Positions 36,800 through 49,889 are shown, counted from the stretch's first letter. The stretch is 64,000 nucleotides of DNA from Erythroxylum novogranatense (GCA_029891385.1 CM057227.1:60885567-60949566); one strand, 5' to 3'. The notes: generated by a model from the sequence alone, not told the origin. Numbers and translations: made by a program.

Positions 36800-38100
36800 C
36801 GACATCTTGTTCTCATCATATCCAAAACAACTCTTCGCTTGGATGAAATTGCTAACTCCTTTAGTACTACTTCACTTCTTCCTTTGTGATTTCTCACAAA
36901 CTCTTCCTTTAAGAAGTTTGCATTTCTCGACACAAATACCTTCCTATCACGAGGACTTGTAAAAATAGTACCCTCGAGTTCTCAGGGATATCCTACAAAC
37001 AAACATACTTGACCTTGTTTCCATCTTTGTGGATTCAGGCTTTAGAACATGGGCTGGACAGCCCCAAGTCCTCAAGTGCCTCAATGAAGGCACTCGGCCA
37101 TCCACAACTCCCTAGGTGTTTTAGGCACCGATTTGGATGGAGCAAAGTTAAGAAGATATGTTGCCGTTGTATGACATATTCGAACGATTCGAAGGCTAGC
37201 ATAGACATCATTGATCTTACCATTTCCAATAGAGTTCTATTTCTCCTCTCGCTACACCATTCTCGTTGAGGTGTACGAGGAGTCGACAAATTGAAACAAT
37301 TCCATTGTCAATTAAATATTCTGGAACTCTCCAGATAAATACTCACCACCTCGATCCGATCGAAGTCGTTTTAATGGCTTGCCAAGTTGCTTCTCGACTT
37401 GACTTTGAATTCTTTCAACTTTTCAAAAGATTCACTCTTTTATGCATCAAATACAAATAGCCATGTCTTGAGTAATCATCTATAAAAGTTATGAAATATT
37501 CATAACCTCCTCTAGCTTGTACATTCATGGGCCCACACATCATCAAGATGTACCATGTCCAATGTGGATTCAAATCTGCTTCCTTTAGAAGGAAATGAGG
37601 CTTTTGTCATTTTTCCTTCAATACAAGATTCACAATTGGGTAATGGATCACTATCCAAGCCCATAAGGATCCCATCCTTTACTAGTCTGCTTTTTCGATT
37701 GATATGACCCATCCTTAGATGCCACAGATACTTTGAATTAATGCTTTAGAGATATTGGATTGTCTTGGTTTTATCAATTACGTGGTGTTTAGTGAGCCTT
37801 TCATAGGTTCTATAAAAACAATCCTGTTTAATTATCGCTTCACAAATAAAATCCTTATTCTCATATATTGAAACAACCTTTTCAAAATATAAGGAATAGC
37901 CAGATTTTATTAGACAAAAACAAAATCATGTTCCTTACAATCATTGGCATGTAATAAACATCTTCCAAATATAACTTATGACCACTAGGAAAGTCCAAGA
38001 TAACTACTCCCACCGATTCTCGCTGAAACATAGGAACCATTTGCTATCTTAACTTGAACGGCCTTTAGAAGTCTTTTCCTTCTTTGGAACCCCGCAAAGA
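36800..38100 (-). pseudogene. Copia protease and integrase, broken
   Basis: Minus strand. Pre-integrase and zinc finger region at 37512-37712 (MGHINRKSRLVKDGILMGLD, LPNCESCIEGKMTKASF). The integrase core ends near 37035-37289 (TPRTPQREWCSERRNRTLLE, family form PQQNGVSERRNRTL). The protease is unreadable around 37750-38100. Multiple stops and frameshifts. Confidence 0.75.
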
Positions 38101-38128
38101 ATTACAAATATGGTTAGTGGCTCTGAAT

Positions 38129-39000
38129 CTAATATCCAAAAGTAGATAAATCTGCCACATTTCTAGTTCCTAACAAACTTAGGAAGCCCATACCTTGTTT
38201 GCTTTTGAGGGACTCTAGGTAGATCGGGCAGTTTCTTTTCCAAAGGCCCATCTCATCACAAAGGAAACACTTTCCTTTGATGTTCTCTTTGGCCTTCTTT
38301 TTCATGGGTTTGGCCTTGACCCCTATTTGGGCCTTCTTTTTCATTGGACCCTTCTTCTTTTCCTTGCCCTTACCCTTGGGCTTAGAAGAAGAAGCTACAT
38401 TATCTTCGGCCCATGAGCCTTAATATTCAATATTTCCTCGTGCTTCTGAGGGTATTCATCAACTCACTCAAGGTGTAATCCTTCTTTGTTGAGCTCATAG
38501 TCCAACTTAAAGCTGCTGAAAAGAAGAGTTTAAGCTATTGATGATCATAATCATCTGCGTGTCCGCATCCATATCCGCCCCAAGCATCTCAAATCGGTGA
38601 CCGCAGAGATTACCTTCATCATGTAATCCCGCACCGGTTCACCAAGTTTCATGCGAGATTATGAAAGGTTTGGATAGCTTTCACTCTTGCAGACCTAGTC
38701 CTCACACCAAACATCTCATGTAGGTGATGGACCATTGCACTAGCAGTTTTCATACAAGCAATTTGCTTTTGCAACATGCCATTGATGAAGCGAATATAAC
38801 ACTTAGTAGTCTTGTCGAAGATTCTCGCCAACGCCATGTTGTTGGACTTGCTCAGAGTTGCATCTCCACTTAGAGGTGTAGGCTCATTTTCGCTAACACC
38901 CATGAAATACGTTCATATTGAAGAACAATGTCAAGGTTACGTCTCCATTCATTAAACTTGTCTCCATTTTCCAATTTGTTATTAGTCAAGAAGCGGGGTG
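38129..39000 (-). pseudogene. Copia gag, broken
   Basis: Minus strand. Gag body at 38649-38903 (KTTKCYIRFINGMLQKQIAC, ASAMVHHLHEMFGV), then the KDYTLSEL-like region near 38470, then a zinc knuckle at 38129-38344 reading CFLCDEMGLWKRNC. The family has GHWKRNC, so the zinc-binding His is Leu. Frameshifts separate the parts. Confidence 0.75.
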
Positions 39001-39250
39001 AGTGGATTCATTTTGTGGTTGATTATGTCCGAAAATATAAATTATTAAAACATGAGCACACTAGTCAACAATTTATGGAACTTTGTATAAAATCATGATG
39101 CATGTATGCATGATGATAGATTTAACAAAACTTAAAAATTAAAACATTATCTGACGGTTATTTTCTTATCTATAACGAGACTAAGTGACGGTGGGCCATC
39201 TTATCTATTAAAAGAAAAACTGGGACCCTCCCACTCAAAAAACTACCAAG
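39001..39250 (-). other. Copia leader, gag-proximal part
   Basis: Non-coding minus-strand leader between gag and the Tekay insertion; the other part is 48652-49889. The Tekay target CATCT lies at 39251-39255. Confidence 0.6.
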
Positions 39251-39255
39251 CATCT

Positions 39256-41513
39256 TGTTGGGCCCCAAAATTTTGTTTTCTTGAAGTTATTAAGTATGAA
39301 TTAATTTGATTTATGATTTATGGTATAGTTTGATTTTATTGAGAATATTCATGGAAAATTTGGATTTAATTGAGTTTAGTGTGGAATAAGTGTTTATGAA
39401 AGAGTAGAAATGGTTGAGGGCAAAATGGACAAGCCACCCAAGGGTAAGAGGTTTTAGGCTTAACTTGAAGGGCATTTTAGTCATTGCTTTTTCTTGTAGG
39501 TTAAAGGAGTTAAAAGATAGAAAAGAAGAAGAAGAGAAGGTCGTAGGGAGAGGAGAAAGAAGAGGGAGAAGAAGAGGAATCTAAGTTTTGACGTTTCCGA
39601 CAGATTCGAAGCATCCTTAAGGTAAGTTATACTCTTCTACTCTTGTTTAGGTTGAATCTAAGCTTAGTATTGTTTGGTTTGAGTAGAAATCGATGGTTTA
39701 GGGTTTGGGGTGAACTTTGGTAGATTTGCTTGGATTTTATGTTTATGTTGATGATTGTGAGTTAGAATGAGGTTAGAATGACAGAATATGACTTGATTCA
39801 TGAGTTAGATGTGTTGTAGTTGAGAAATGGAAGGTTTTAAGGTTTGAAAAATGGCGGCGGTTACGAGACGAAGCTCGCTTCGACGTCATGACGAGCTTCA
39901 AGGCACATGCTGCGACGTGCAGAAGGCCGCACGTCGCGACGTGCGTTCGAATTTAGAATAACACGCCGCGACGTGCATGCGTTTTAAGGGCCGCACGCCG
40001 CGACGTGCCAGCCACTCGTCGCGGCGAGCGCAGCTCTCGTCGCGATGAGGGCCAATTTCTCCAGCAAGTTGATTTTTAGTGTTTTGCTCATATCTTTTTG
40101 TACAAAAGTCCTTTTGGGGTGATTTTAGAGGCGTAGTGAACTAGAGAAATAGATCTACAAGTGTTGTGAAGAGATGAATTGATGAATCAATTCCTAAGAA
40201 TATGAAATTTGAGACGGAAGTTAGGAATGACATTATGGTTTCAGCACGAGTTTTTGAATAAGATTTTGGTTCTTATTTTAGGAGATCAAGAGAGGCAAGA
40301 GGATCAAGAGGCTCTAGAGGAAACTCATTCCTAGGCAAGAACAAGCAAGGAAATCAGGTGGGTTCATGTTTATAATAAAGTAATTAAGTACTCATTGTTT
40401 AGTTCAAATCAAGCAAGATCTCATGCATATACATTACATCATCCACGATCGCATTGCATACTATCATGAATGATTCTATTCTGCATTGTGATTTGCATTC
40501 ATGATTATTATCAAGATTTTCACAAAGGAGTGTTCTCCTTTTACGAATACAAGTGCATGAAATCATGTTTTACGAAATACATGACAAGCAAGATTACAAG
40601 GAAGTTTACATGCAAGTGCCATTTTGGCAACAAGTTTATAAGAACATGCTTATGTGGGTTTGTGGTGTCCCTCACGATAGTCAAGTGCACATTGACTCAT
40701 GAAAAGGCTTCTTCGCTTTTTGATCGTGTAATCGGATTTCCCACAAGGATTCCCCTCACGAAACTACGTCTACACATCAACATTTCGATGGCATGTGTAG
40801 TACGTCACGAACCCGGGACACCTAAACTATCATGTTATGTGTTATGTGTTATGTGTTATTATGTGACATGCATCATGATTTATTCAAGAATCAAGCATTT
40901 TCAAGAAACGATACATGCACGTTCAATTGATATGATTTCAATAAGTATCACAGCAATGAGATATTTTGAATACTTTTGCTTATTACTATATTATAGATAT
41001 GTTCCCACGAGCTTTATAGCTCACCCCCTATAATCTCCCCCATTCAGGTGACGAGCCAGAGATCGAGTGAATCACGAGTACGACAAAGACTCAGCTTTTG
41101 TTTATTTTCAATGTTATATTATTGAATGGCAAGACTTTAATTACATTTCAAGTATTATGGGTTCAAGAGTGTTTTGTATTTTTTTGGCTCTTGAACTCAT
41201 GGATTGTATTTGGGTTGTGATATTCTAAAATGCTTTATGAAACTCATCTTTTGGAGCATGAATTATGGTTATGTTTGTTTTAAGAGCATGAAAGTTTCAC
41301 GATGGGTCCGTTGAACTTCTGATGGGTTGAAAACTCATCTTTTGATTAATGAATTATGCATGTGTTGGTTTTCACTTCAATGAAAGCAAGTTTCAAGTTT
41401 GTTTTCCAGCAGGCCCATTAACTTTCCGCAGGTCATTTCCTTAAATGTAAAAATAGCATGTTTCACGCCACGCTCTCACGACCGATGTTGGGCTCCAGCA
41501 GCGCGGTCCAACA
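39256..41513 (+). repeat. Tekay 5' LTR
   Basis: 2258 bp, TGTTGGGCCCC to GCGGTCCAACA. Contains a GA-rich tract (39515-39580), the CpG palindrome cluster (39853-40048), one ~182-bp-type unit (40080-40270), a short (GTGTTAT)n run near 40830-40862 and the GAGCT hairpin (41009-41022). ORFs such as 40470-41033 are spurious. Confidence 0.92.
39853..40048. repeat. TCGCGA/CCGCGA palindrome cluster, Tekay 5' LTR
   Basis: Six or seven copies of a GCACGTCGCGACGTGC-like palindrome; the one at about 39931-39946 is perfect, others are changed to GCCGCGACGTGC or TCGTCGCGGCGAG. An additional arm pair GAAGCTCG/CGAGCTTC surrounds GACGTCATGAC. Confidence 0.9.
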
Positions 41514-41518
41514 TGTTG

Positions 41519-41530
41519 TGGTATCAGAGC
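41519..41530 (+). other. Tekay primer-binding site (initiator tRNA-Met)
   Basis: TGGTATCAGAGC, five bases after the LTR end; the standard plant iMet primer site. Confidence 0.9.
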
Positions 41531-41677
41531 GCCTAGGTTTTTGATCTAGGGCTACAAGACATGGCTTTCAAGAATAACTTGCATTGTTTTACACGATTTG
41601 AACTGTTTCTGCATACTTTGAAAAGCGTCTTACTTGGACTAAAGTTTTCAATGGTTTTTTTTATTCAAGGAGTGAAC

Positions 41678-43430
41678 ATGCCACCTCGAAGGAGAACTCG
41701 GGGAGCTACGACTCGATCTCATTCTCGTCAGGGGAGTACGGATGAATCCCATATTCCTCAGGATGTCGGGACACACTCTGTTCCGATTTCAGAGGCACCT
41801 AGCTTGCAACAAGAAGTGCCTCCTCCGCCTCCTCCTATGCCTCAGGGAAGTCCCATGGATCCGGGCTTCTTTCAAGCCTTTGCTCAGGCTTTTACGTATG
41901 CCATGGGGCAGGGATCTCAGGTGCCGATGCAAGCTCCGGAGAGCGGAGTGGACGAGATGATAAGCTTCTAAGTTTGGGGTCAGGATTTCAGTGGGACTAC
42001 AAATCCCGAAGAGGCAGAAACTTGGTTGAAGAGGACCGAGAGGGTCCTAGTTCAGATGAGATGCTCGAGATGAGGATAAAATGGATTATCACGATCGATC
42101 ATTGCGGTGATGCCTCAGATTGGTGGGAGACAGGCCCCACATCGGTGGTTCCTTCGGTCTTTGTCATGGAGGGATTTTGTAGAGGTGTTGAAAGAAGTAT
42201 CTCTCCGGGTGTATGTGCAAGATAAGGCGGAGAGTTTCGAATCGATGCGAGAGGGACATGAGTGTGGCGATGCGAGATGAAGTTCACACACTTTCCCGAT
42301 ATGCGAGCAACATGGTGGCAACAAGAAGACAAGTGTCGTAAGTTTGAGGGAGGTCTTCACTTGGGAATCAGGGAGAAAGTTCTAATTCATAATTTCAAAT
42401 GACTACCAAGGTTGGTGGATCTTTGCTCTCGAGCCGAGAAGTCGGAGAACATCAGAATGAAGCGAACAAGAAGAGGAAGAACAGGGAGCAGAGTTTCAGA
42501 AAGGGTGCTAGTGCTTCATTGCCTGAGAGGAGCACGAGGAGCTCTTTCAGTCAGAGTGAAGTGGGTAGCAGTGGGGTTACCAGGAACAAGCAGGTCAGGG
42601 CTGTTTCAGGCCAAACCTCTAATGTGGGAGGCACAGGTAGAGCTGGAAGGAGCGGGTTCACCTACCCGTTATGTGATCAGTGTGGGAAGCATCACCAGGG
42701 AGAGTGCCTCAGATCACTTGGCGTTTGTTTCAGATGTGGAGAGAAGGGGCATATAGCCAAGCATTGTCCTCAGGCACCGAGACAAGAGGGGTCGCAGTTT
42801 CAGGCTCCTAGGCAGGCAGAGACAGTGGGAACCAAGCCAGCTACTGAGGTAGGCAGCTCTGGGACTGCAAGGAAGACTGTTCCTCCAGGAAGGCCAAGGG
42901 GTCAGGCGCCGGCAAGAGTGTTTGCCATGACCAGGGAGGAAGCTGCAGCCACACCTGAGGTTGTCACGGGTATGGCTCGATTATTTGATTCAACAGTCTA
43001 TGTTTTGATTGATTTTGGTTCCACGCACTCTTTTGTTTCTGCTAGCATAGCATTGCATGGTGTGAGTTCTGTGCTGTTGGATAGGCCTTTGATTGTTAGT
43101 ACTCCTTTAGGGAGGAATGTGGTGATCAGTCAGGTGTATGAGCAGTGTGAGCTGTTCATTGAGGGTGCTAGATTAGTAGTGGACCTACTACCGTTAGACC
43201 TTAGAGGATTAGATGTTATCCTGGGGATGGATACTATGGAGAAGTATCTGGCCAAGCTGGATTGTGGTCAGAAAGAGGTAGAGTTTGATCTGGGCAATGG
43301 TGAGAGGGTGATCTTCAGAGGGGATAGGAAGACACCATCGCCAAGACTGATTTCAACTATGTTAGCTGAAAGGATGATGGGCCAGGAATGTGAAGCTTTC
43401 TTGGCACAAGTTGTAGATGTCGATGTGTAG
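41678..43430 (+). pseudogene. Tekay gag and protease, frameshifted
   Basis: Starts MPPRRRTRGATTRSHSRQG, then a proline-rich segment (QQEVPPPPPPMPQ). Frameshifts near 41965, 42200 and 42390 break the capsid region (DASDWWETGPTSVVPSVF is still visible near 42110). The 3' piece 42399-43430 is open: a conserved C..CG.HH...C segment and knuckle CFRCGEKGHIAKHC, then protease with VLIDFGSTHSF (family DSGSTHSF; the catalytic Asp is kept, Ser changed to Phe) and DLRGLDVILGMDTM. A TAG at 43428 interrupts the frame before RT. Confidence 0.88.
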
Positions 43431-45854
43431 GAAGGGAAGTTAGAGGATTTCCCGGTTGTAAGAGAATTCCCAGACGTGTTCCCAGATGAGTTGCCAGGAT
43501 TGCCGCCGGTGAGGGAAATCAAGTTTTCCATTGACTTGATTCCCGAAACTACGCCTATTTCTATCCCGCCTTACAGGATGGCTCCAGCTGAGTTGAGGGA
43601 GCTTAAGGAACAGTTGGAGGAACTGTTAGAGAAGGGTTATGTCAGGCCGAGTTCGTCTCCTTGGGGAGCACCAGTTCTGTTTGTTAAGAAGAAGGATGGA
43701 TAATAGCGGATGTGCATTGACTATCGGAGGCTCAACAAGGTAACAATTAAGAACAAGTATCCGTTGCCACGGATAGATGATCTATTTGACCAGCTGCAGG
43801 GAGCTAGGGTTTTCTCCAAGATTGATCTCAGGTCAGGCTATCATCAGCTCAGAATCAAGGAGTCTGATGTTAGCAAGACATCATTCAGGACCTGTTATGG
43901 GCATTATGAGTTTTTGGTCATGCCATTCGGTTTGACCAATGCTCCAGCTGCTTTCATGGATCTCATGAATAGGGTTTTCAAGGAGTTTCTGGATCAGTTT
44001 GTCATAGTGTTCATAGATGACATTTTGGTGTATTCCAAGAGTGAAGAAGATCATAAGGAGCATCTCAGGATTGTTTTGCAGACTTTTAGAGAGAGAGAGC
44101 TTTATACCAAGTTCAGCAAGTGTGAGTTCTGGCTTCATGAGGTGACATTCCTGGGACATGTGATTTCGCAAGAGGGTGTTCATGTGGATCCGAGGAAAGT
44201 TGAAGCAGTAGTAAGTTGGCATGTACCTAAGACAGTGACAGAGGTAAGGAGTTTTCTGGGTCTGGCAGGTTACTACAGGAGGTTTGTAGAAGGATTCTCC
44301 ATGATAGCTGCTCCGATGACTAAACTATTGAGGAAGAATCAGAAGTTTGTCTGGACTGATGAGTGCCAGAAAAGTTTTGAGGAGCTCAAGCTCAGATTGA
44401 CAAGTGCTCCAATGCTGATTTTGCCTTCAAGTGATGAGGGTTATACAGTATACAGTGATGCATCGAGGAAGGGTCTAGGTTGTGTATTGATGCAGGGAGA
44501 CAAAGTGATAGCTTATGCTTCAAGGCAATTGAAGCAGTATGAGTTGAATTACCCGACTCATGACTTGGAGTTGGCAGTAGTGATATTTGTCTTGAAGATT
44601 TGGAGGCATTATCTTTATGGAGTTCAGACAAGGATCTTTACGGATCACAAGAGCCTCAAGTACTTACTGAGCCAGAAGGAGTTGAATTTGAGGCAGAGAA
44701 GGTGGATTGAGCTGCTCAAGGACTATGATTTGTTGATTGAGTATCACCCAGGCAAGGCGAACGTAGTGGCAGATGCTTTGAGCAGGAAGTCCTCTATTGC
44801 TCATGTTCGGGCAGTGTACCTTCCTTTATTGGAAGAGATGGCCAAGCTTAAGATAAGCTTGGAGCAGGAGGAACCAAATTACCTCCTAGCTACTTTAAGA
44901 GTTAGGCCTATGCTCAGGGAGAAGGTTAGGGAGTTGCAGGCTCAAGATGCAGAGTTGAGTAGGCTTAGGGAGGAAATTCAGAACGGTAAGGTTTCGAAGG
45001 TAGTAGTGAGAGATGATGGACTCATGACAGTGGGGGACAGACTCTGTATTCCAGATAGCAAGGAGATTAAGGATGAGATTTTGGATGAGGTACATAATGC
45101 CCCTTATTCCATGTACCTAGGTAGCACCAGGATGCACAGAGATTTAAGAGAGCATTTCTGGTGGAAGGGCATGAAGAGGGATGTAGCAGAGTATGTCAGC
45201 AAGTGTCTCGTGTGTCAGCAAGTTAAGGCTGAACACCAGGTGCCTTCAGGCAAGTTAAGACCATTGTCCATTCCTGAGTGGAAGTGGCAAAGAGTAACCA
45301 TGGATTTTCTGATGGGTTTGCCTAAGACCAGTAGGAAGCATGATGTCATATGGGTTATTGTGGATCGGTTGACGAAGTCAGCCCACTTTCTGGCAATCAA
45401 GCAAACTGATTCGTTGCATATGTTGGCAAAGAAGTACATTGATGAGATAATAAGATTACATAGGATTCCAGATTTCATAGTGTCTGACAGGGATCCTCGT
45501 TTTACTTCGAGATTCTGGGGAAGTTTGCAGGAAGCCTTAGGTACTAAGCTGCACTTTAGTACGACGTTTCACCCTCAGACGGATGGTCAATCTGAGAGGA
45601 CCATTCGGACTCTGGAGGGAATGCTCAGAGCATGTGTTATGGATTTCAAGGGAGCCTGGGATGAGCATTTGCCATTGGTCGAGTTTGCTTATAACAACTC
45701 GTACCATTCGAGCATTCAGATGGCTCCATATGAGGCTTTATATGGAAGGAGGTGTAGAACTCCTATATGTTGGGATGAAGAAGGAGAAAGGAAGCTGGTA
45801 GGACCAGACTTGATCCAGATGACTGTGGATAAGGTCAATCTGGTTAAGCAGTGA
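43431..45854 (+). pseudogene. Tekay RT, RNase H and integrase, nearly intact
   Basis: RT N-terminus at 43431-43700 ([21 protein letters not shown]), then tandem stops TAA TAG at 43701-43706, then a 714-codon open frame. RT carries [11 protein letters not shown], RNase [16 protein letters not shown] and [11 protein letters not shown]. The integrase H2C2 finger is [20 protein letters not shown], and the D, D, E residues lie in [20 protein letters not shown] and [16 protein letters not shown] at 45852-45854 stands where the relatives have Arg (CGA), a CpG transition. Apart from these stops the enzyme domains look complete. Confidence 0.92.
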
Positions 45855-46373
45855 CTTAAGGCAGCCCAGGACCGGATGAAGAGTTACACTGATGCTCATC
45901 GGAGGGAGATGGAGTATGAAGTTGGCGAGAAAGTGTTTCTCAAGACGTCTCCTTGGAAGGGAGTTATGAGGTTTGGTAAGAAAGGCAAGTTGAGTCCAAG
46001 ATATGTAGGTCCATATGAGATTCTTGAGAGGATCGGACCTCTAGCTTACAGGTTGGCGTTGCCGCCAGAGTTGTCTCAGATCCACGATGTCTTTCATGTT
46101 TCCATGCTGAGGAGGTACAGATCAGATCCTTCTCATGTCATTCAGGTTTCAGACATTCAGTTGAGAGACGACTTAAGTTATGAGGAAGTCCCAGTAGAGA
46201 TCTTGGACACCAAGGAAAAGGTCCTCAGGAATAAGACAGTTCAGCTAGTTAAGATTCTGGGGAGGAACCATTCAGTGGAAGAAGCCACGTGGGAGCCCTT
46301 AGACGCCATGAAAGAGAAGTATCCAAGTCTTTTCCATGACTCAGGTAAATTTCTAGGACGAAATTTCTTTTAA
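45855..46373 (+). pseudogene. Tekay integrase C-terminus and chromodomain
   Basis: Continues in frame after the TGA: GEKVFLKTSPWKGVMRFGKK, SPRYVGPYEILERIGPLAYR, DVFHVSMLRRY, then the chromodomain-like HSVEEATWEPLDAMKEKYPSL and a TAA at 46371. Chromodomains of this clade are thought to direct insertion to heterochromatin, in line with the nested target. Confidence 0.9.
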
Positions 46374-46384
46374 GAGGGGAGAAA
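46373..46384 (+). other. Tekay polypurine tract
   Basis: AGAGGGGAGAAA directly before the 3' LTR. Confidence 0.85.
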
Positions 46385-48646
46385 TGTCATCCCAAAATTT
46401 TGTTTTCTTGAAGTTATTAAGTATGAATTAATTTGATTAATGATTTATGGTATAGTTTGATTTTATTGAGAATATTCATGGAAAATTTGGATTTAATTGA
46501 GTTTAGTGTGGAATAAGTGTTTGTGAAATAGTAGAAATGGTTGAGGGCAAAATGGACAAGCCACGGTAAGAGGTTTTAGGCTTAACTTGAAGGGCATTTT
46601 AGTCATTGCTTTTTCTTGTAGGTTAAAGGAGTTAAAAGATAGAAAAGAAGAAGAAGAGAAGGTCGTAGGGAGAGGAGAAAGAAGAGGGAGAAGAAGAGGA
46701 ATCTAAGTTTTGACGTTTCCGACAGATTCGAAGCATCCTTAAGGTAAGTTATACTCTTCTACTCTTGTTTAGGTTGAATCTAAGCTTAGTATTGTTTGGT
46801 TTGAGTAGAAATCGATGGTTTAGGGTTTGGGGTGAACTTTGGTAGATTTGTTTGGATTTTGTGTTTATGTTGATGATTGTGAGTTAGAATGAGGTTAGAA
46901 TGACAGAATATGACTTGATTCATGAGTTAGATGTGTTGTAGTTGAGAAATGGAAGGTTTTAAGGTTTGAAAAATGGCGAAAACTGGTTCTGGAGACGAAG
47001 CTCCGCCCGCACGTCGGGACGAGCTTCAAGGCGCACGTCGCGACGTGCAGAAGGCCGCACGTCGCGACGTGCGTTCGAATTTAGAATAACACGCCGCGAC
47101 GTGCATGCGTTTTAAGGGCAAGACGTCATGGCGTACCGCCACCACTCTGTCATGGCGGCCTTAACTCTCATCGCGGCGAGGGCCAATTTCTCCAGCAAGT
47201 TGATTTTTAGTGTTTTGCTCATATCTTTTGGTACAGAAGTCCTTTTGGGGTGATTTTAGAGGCATAGTGAACTAGAGAAATAGATCTACAAGTGTTGTGA
47301 AGAGATGAATTGATGAATCAATTCCTAAAAATATGAAATTTGAGACGGAAGTTAGGAATGACATTATGGTTTCAGCATGAGTTTTTGAATAAGATTTTGG
47401 TTCTTATTTTAGGAGATCAAGAGAGGCAAGAGGATCAAGAGGCTCTAGAGGAAACTCATTCCTAGGCAAGAACAAGCAAGGAAATCAGGTGGGTTCATGT
47501 TTATAATAAAGTAATTAAGTACTCATTGTTTAGTTCAAATCAAGCAAGATCTCATGCATAAACATTACATCATCCACGATCGCATTGCATACTATCATGA
47601 ATGATTATATTCTGCATTGTGATTTGCATTCATGATTATTATCAAGATTTTCACAAAGGAGTGTTCTCCTGTTATGAATACAAGTGCATGAAATCAAGTT
47701 TTACGAAATACATGACAAGCAAGATTACAAGGAAGTTTACAAGCAAGTGCCATTTTGGCAACAAGTTTATAAGAACATGCTTATGTGGGTTTGTGGTGTC
47801 CCTCACGATAGTCAAGTGCACATTGACTCATAAAAAGGCTTCTCCCTTTGCCCGACCGTGGCAATGGGTTTCCCACAAGGATTCCCTCACGAATTACGCC
47901 TACACATCAACATTTCGATGGCATGTGTAGTACGTCACGAACCTGGGACACCCAAACCATCATGTTATGTGTTATGTGTTATGTGTTATTATGTGATATG
48001 CATCATGATTTATTCAAGAATCAAGCATTTTTAAGAAACGATACATGCACGTTCAATTGATATGATTTCAATAAGTATCACGGCAATGAGATATTTTGAA
48101 TACTTTTGCTTATTACTATATTATAGATATGTTCCCACGAGCTTTATAGCTCACCCCCTATAATCTCCCCCATTCAAGTGACGAGCCAGAGATCGAGTGA
48201 ATCACGAGTGCAGCAAAGACTCAGCTTTCTTTGTTTATTTTCAATGTTATATTGTTGAATGGCAAGACTTTGATTACATTTCAAGTATTATGGGTTCAAG
48301 AGTGTTTTGTATTTTTTTGGCTCTTGAACTCATGGATTGTATTTGGGTTGTGATATTCTAAAATGCTTTATGAAACTCATCTTTTGGAGCATGAATTATG
48401 GTTATGTTTGTTTTAAGAGCATGAAAGTTTCACGATGGGTCCGTTGAACTTCCGATGGGTTGAAAACTCATCTTTTGATTAATGAATTATGCATGTGTTG
48501 GTTTTCACTTCAATGAAAGCAAGTTTCAAGTTTGTTTTCCAGCAGGCCCATTAACTTTCCGCGGGTCATTTCCTTAAATGTAAAAATAGCATGTTTCACG
48601 CCACGCTCTCACGACCGATGTTGGGCTCCAGTAGCGGGGTCCAACA
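46385..48646 (+). repeat. Tekay 3' LTR
   Basis: 2262 bp. Almost collinear with the 5' LTR, with scattered differences mostly of transition type, but the first 12 bases, the palindrome cluster (46985-47185) and a stretch near 47840-47905 differ strongly. GAGCT hairpin at 48139-48152. Confidence 0.92.
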
Positions 48647-48651
48647 CATCT

Positions 48652-49889
48652 AATGCTCAATTTTTTAAGAAGCGTCTTAATTTGGTCCATACTTTTACCA
48701 ACAGAGCTACGGTGGGCAGTTTATTGATAAAAAAATGTTGAGTGTATAACCATTTGATTTATTCACTAAAGATACCTACAAATCATGCCTCGGTGGGAGG
48801 TCACATTTGCTATCATTAAGTGGACTTATCCTTAAGGAGACCCAAACCATGCAAGATCTAGGATCCATGCCCTCCGATGGGGAGTAACACTTCACCACAT
48901 GCAAACGGGCCATCATTTGGAGACCGTGGACTCTCACAGGAGCATCCTCTCCCACTCAATCTTTTTGGGCTTTAAGTTTTAAATACCATCTTGTCTAGAT
49001 GCAATTTATTATCCATCCTATATTGTTTCATTATATATCTCATACATAATGAATGCATGGCAAGGCCTAGGGTTGGCAATTTTCTAAATGTCATGCAATC
49101 ACATAATATCACATATTACAAGCATTCATTTCTCCATTCATCACATGAACTAATAAAGCCACTTTTGATTGTCCATCCTAGAAACATAAAATAATTACAA
49201 GCCTTTTAGGCCCAAAATATGCTTCTTCATCTTGGATCTTCCGCTTCGAACTCTTCGCTAACATGATCCGCCCATTCGGTAAACAAAATGTAATGGCATT
49301 TATGAAATTAGAATTTTGTCATTTTAAAAATAAAATTCCAGCACTAGATTTTTAGAAAACCAAATCTTTGTTTTGACAAAAATCCCAGCACTTGTTTTAT
49401 TAAAACCAAACTCATTTCATGAAAATTAAAAACAACACTTAGTATTTTAGCAAAACCAAATTGGATTCTTTGAAACCAAAACCAGCACTTGTTTTCCAAT
49501 CATAACTGAAATATGATTCATTGAAACAAAATTCCAGCAACTTAGTTTTCACAAAACTTATGCCAAAACACAAAGGATACACCGAAAATTTTACCTTTCC
49601 ATTTCTTCAATCCATGGCTGCTCCTTCTTCATCATTACATCAATTTGTACATTACAAAATCAAATAAAATAGAAAAAAGAAACCAAGGAGGAAACATGGT
49701 GATGATAGACCACCCTCCTTGTTACAACCAAATGAAGAAATCTTACAAGATAAAATTTAACTTCTATGGACAACCAAAAGAGCAACATACACCATATATA
49801 TTTCTATCACATAAAAATATGCAGTATACATAAAAAGATTGCCAACCCATGCATCCACCATATAGGAACCGAAATCATGCATGAAAAAC
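48652..49889 (-). other. Copia leader, LTR-proximal part
   Basis: Minus-strand leader between the primer site and the Tekay insertion; no supported ORF. On the plus strand it is A-rich with loosely repeated CCAGCACTTGTTTT-like text at 49335-49510. Together with 39001-39250 the leader is about 1.5 kb. Confidence 0.55.

Larger units (their letters stand above)
39256..48646 (+). mobile_element. Full-length Tekay/Del-like Ty3/gypsy chromovirus
   Basis: 9391 bp. LTRs 39256-41513 and 46385-48646, primer site at 41519, polypurine tract at 46373-46384, perfect 5-bp duplication CATCT (39251-39255, 48647-48651). Gag, protease, RT, RNase H, integrase and chromodomain are in the Ty3/gypsy order, but with stops and frameshifts. 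It is the youngest layer of the main nest, judged from its position and readable pol. Confidence 0.93.

Noticed and set aside
40470..41033. 187-codon ORF in the Tekay 5' LTR (and a 109-codon relative in the 3' LTR)
   Set aside because: It lies wholly in the LTR, differs in length and frame between the two LTRs, and resembles no known protein.
43881..44222. Minus-strand ORFs opposite Tekay pol
   Set aside because: Antisense shadows of RT and RNase H.
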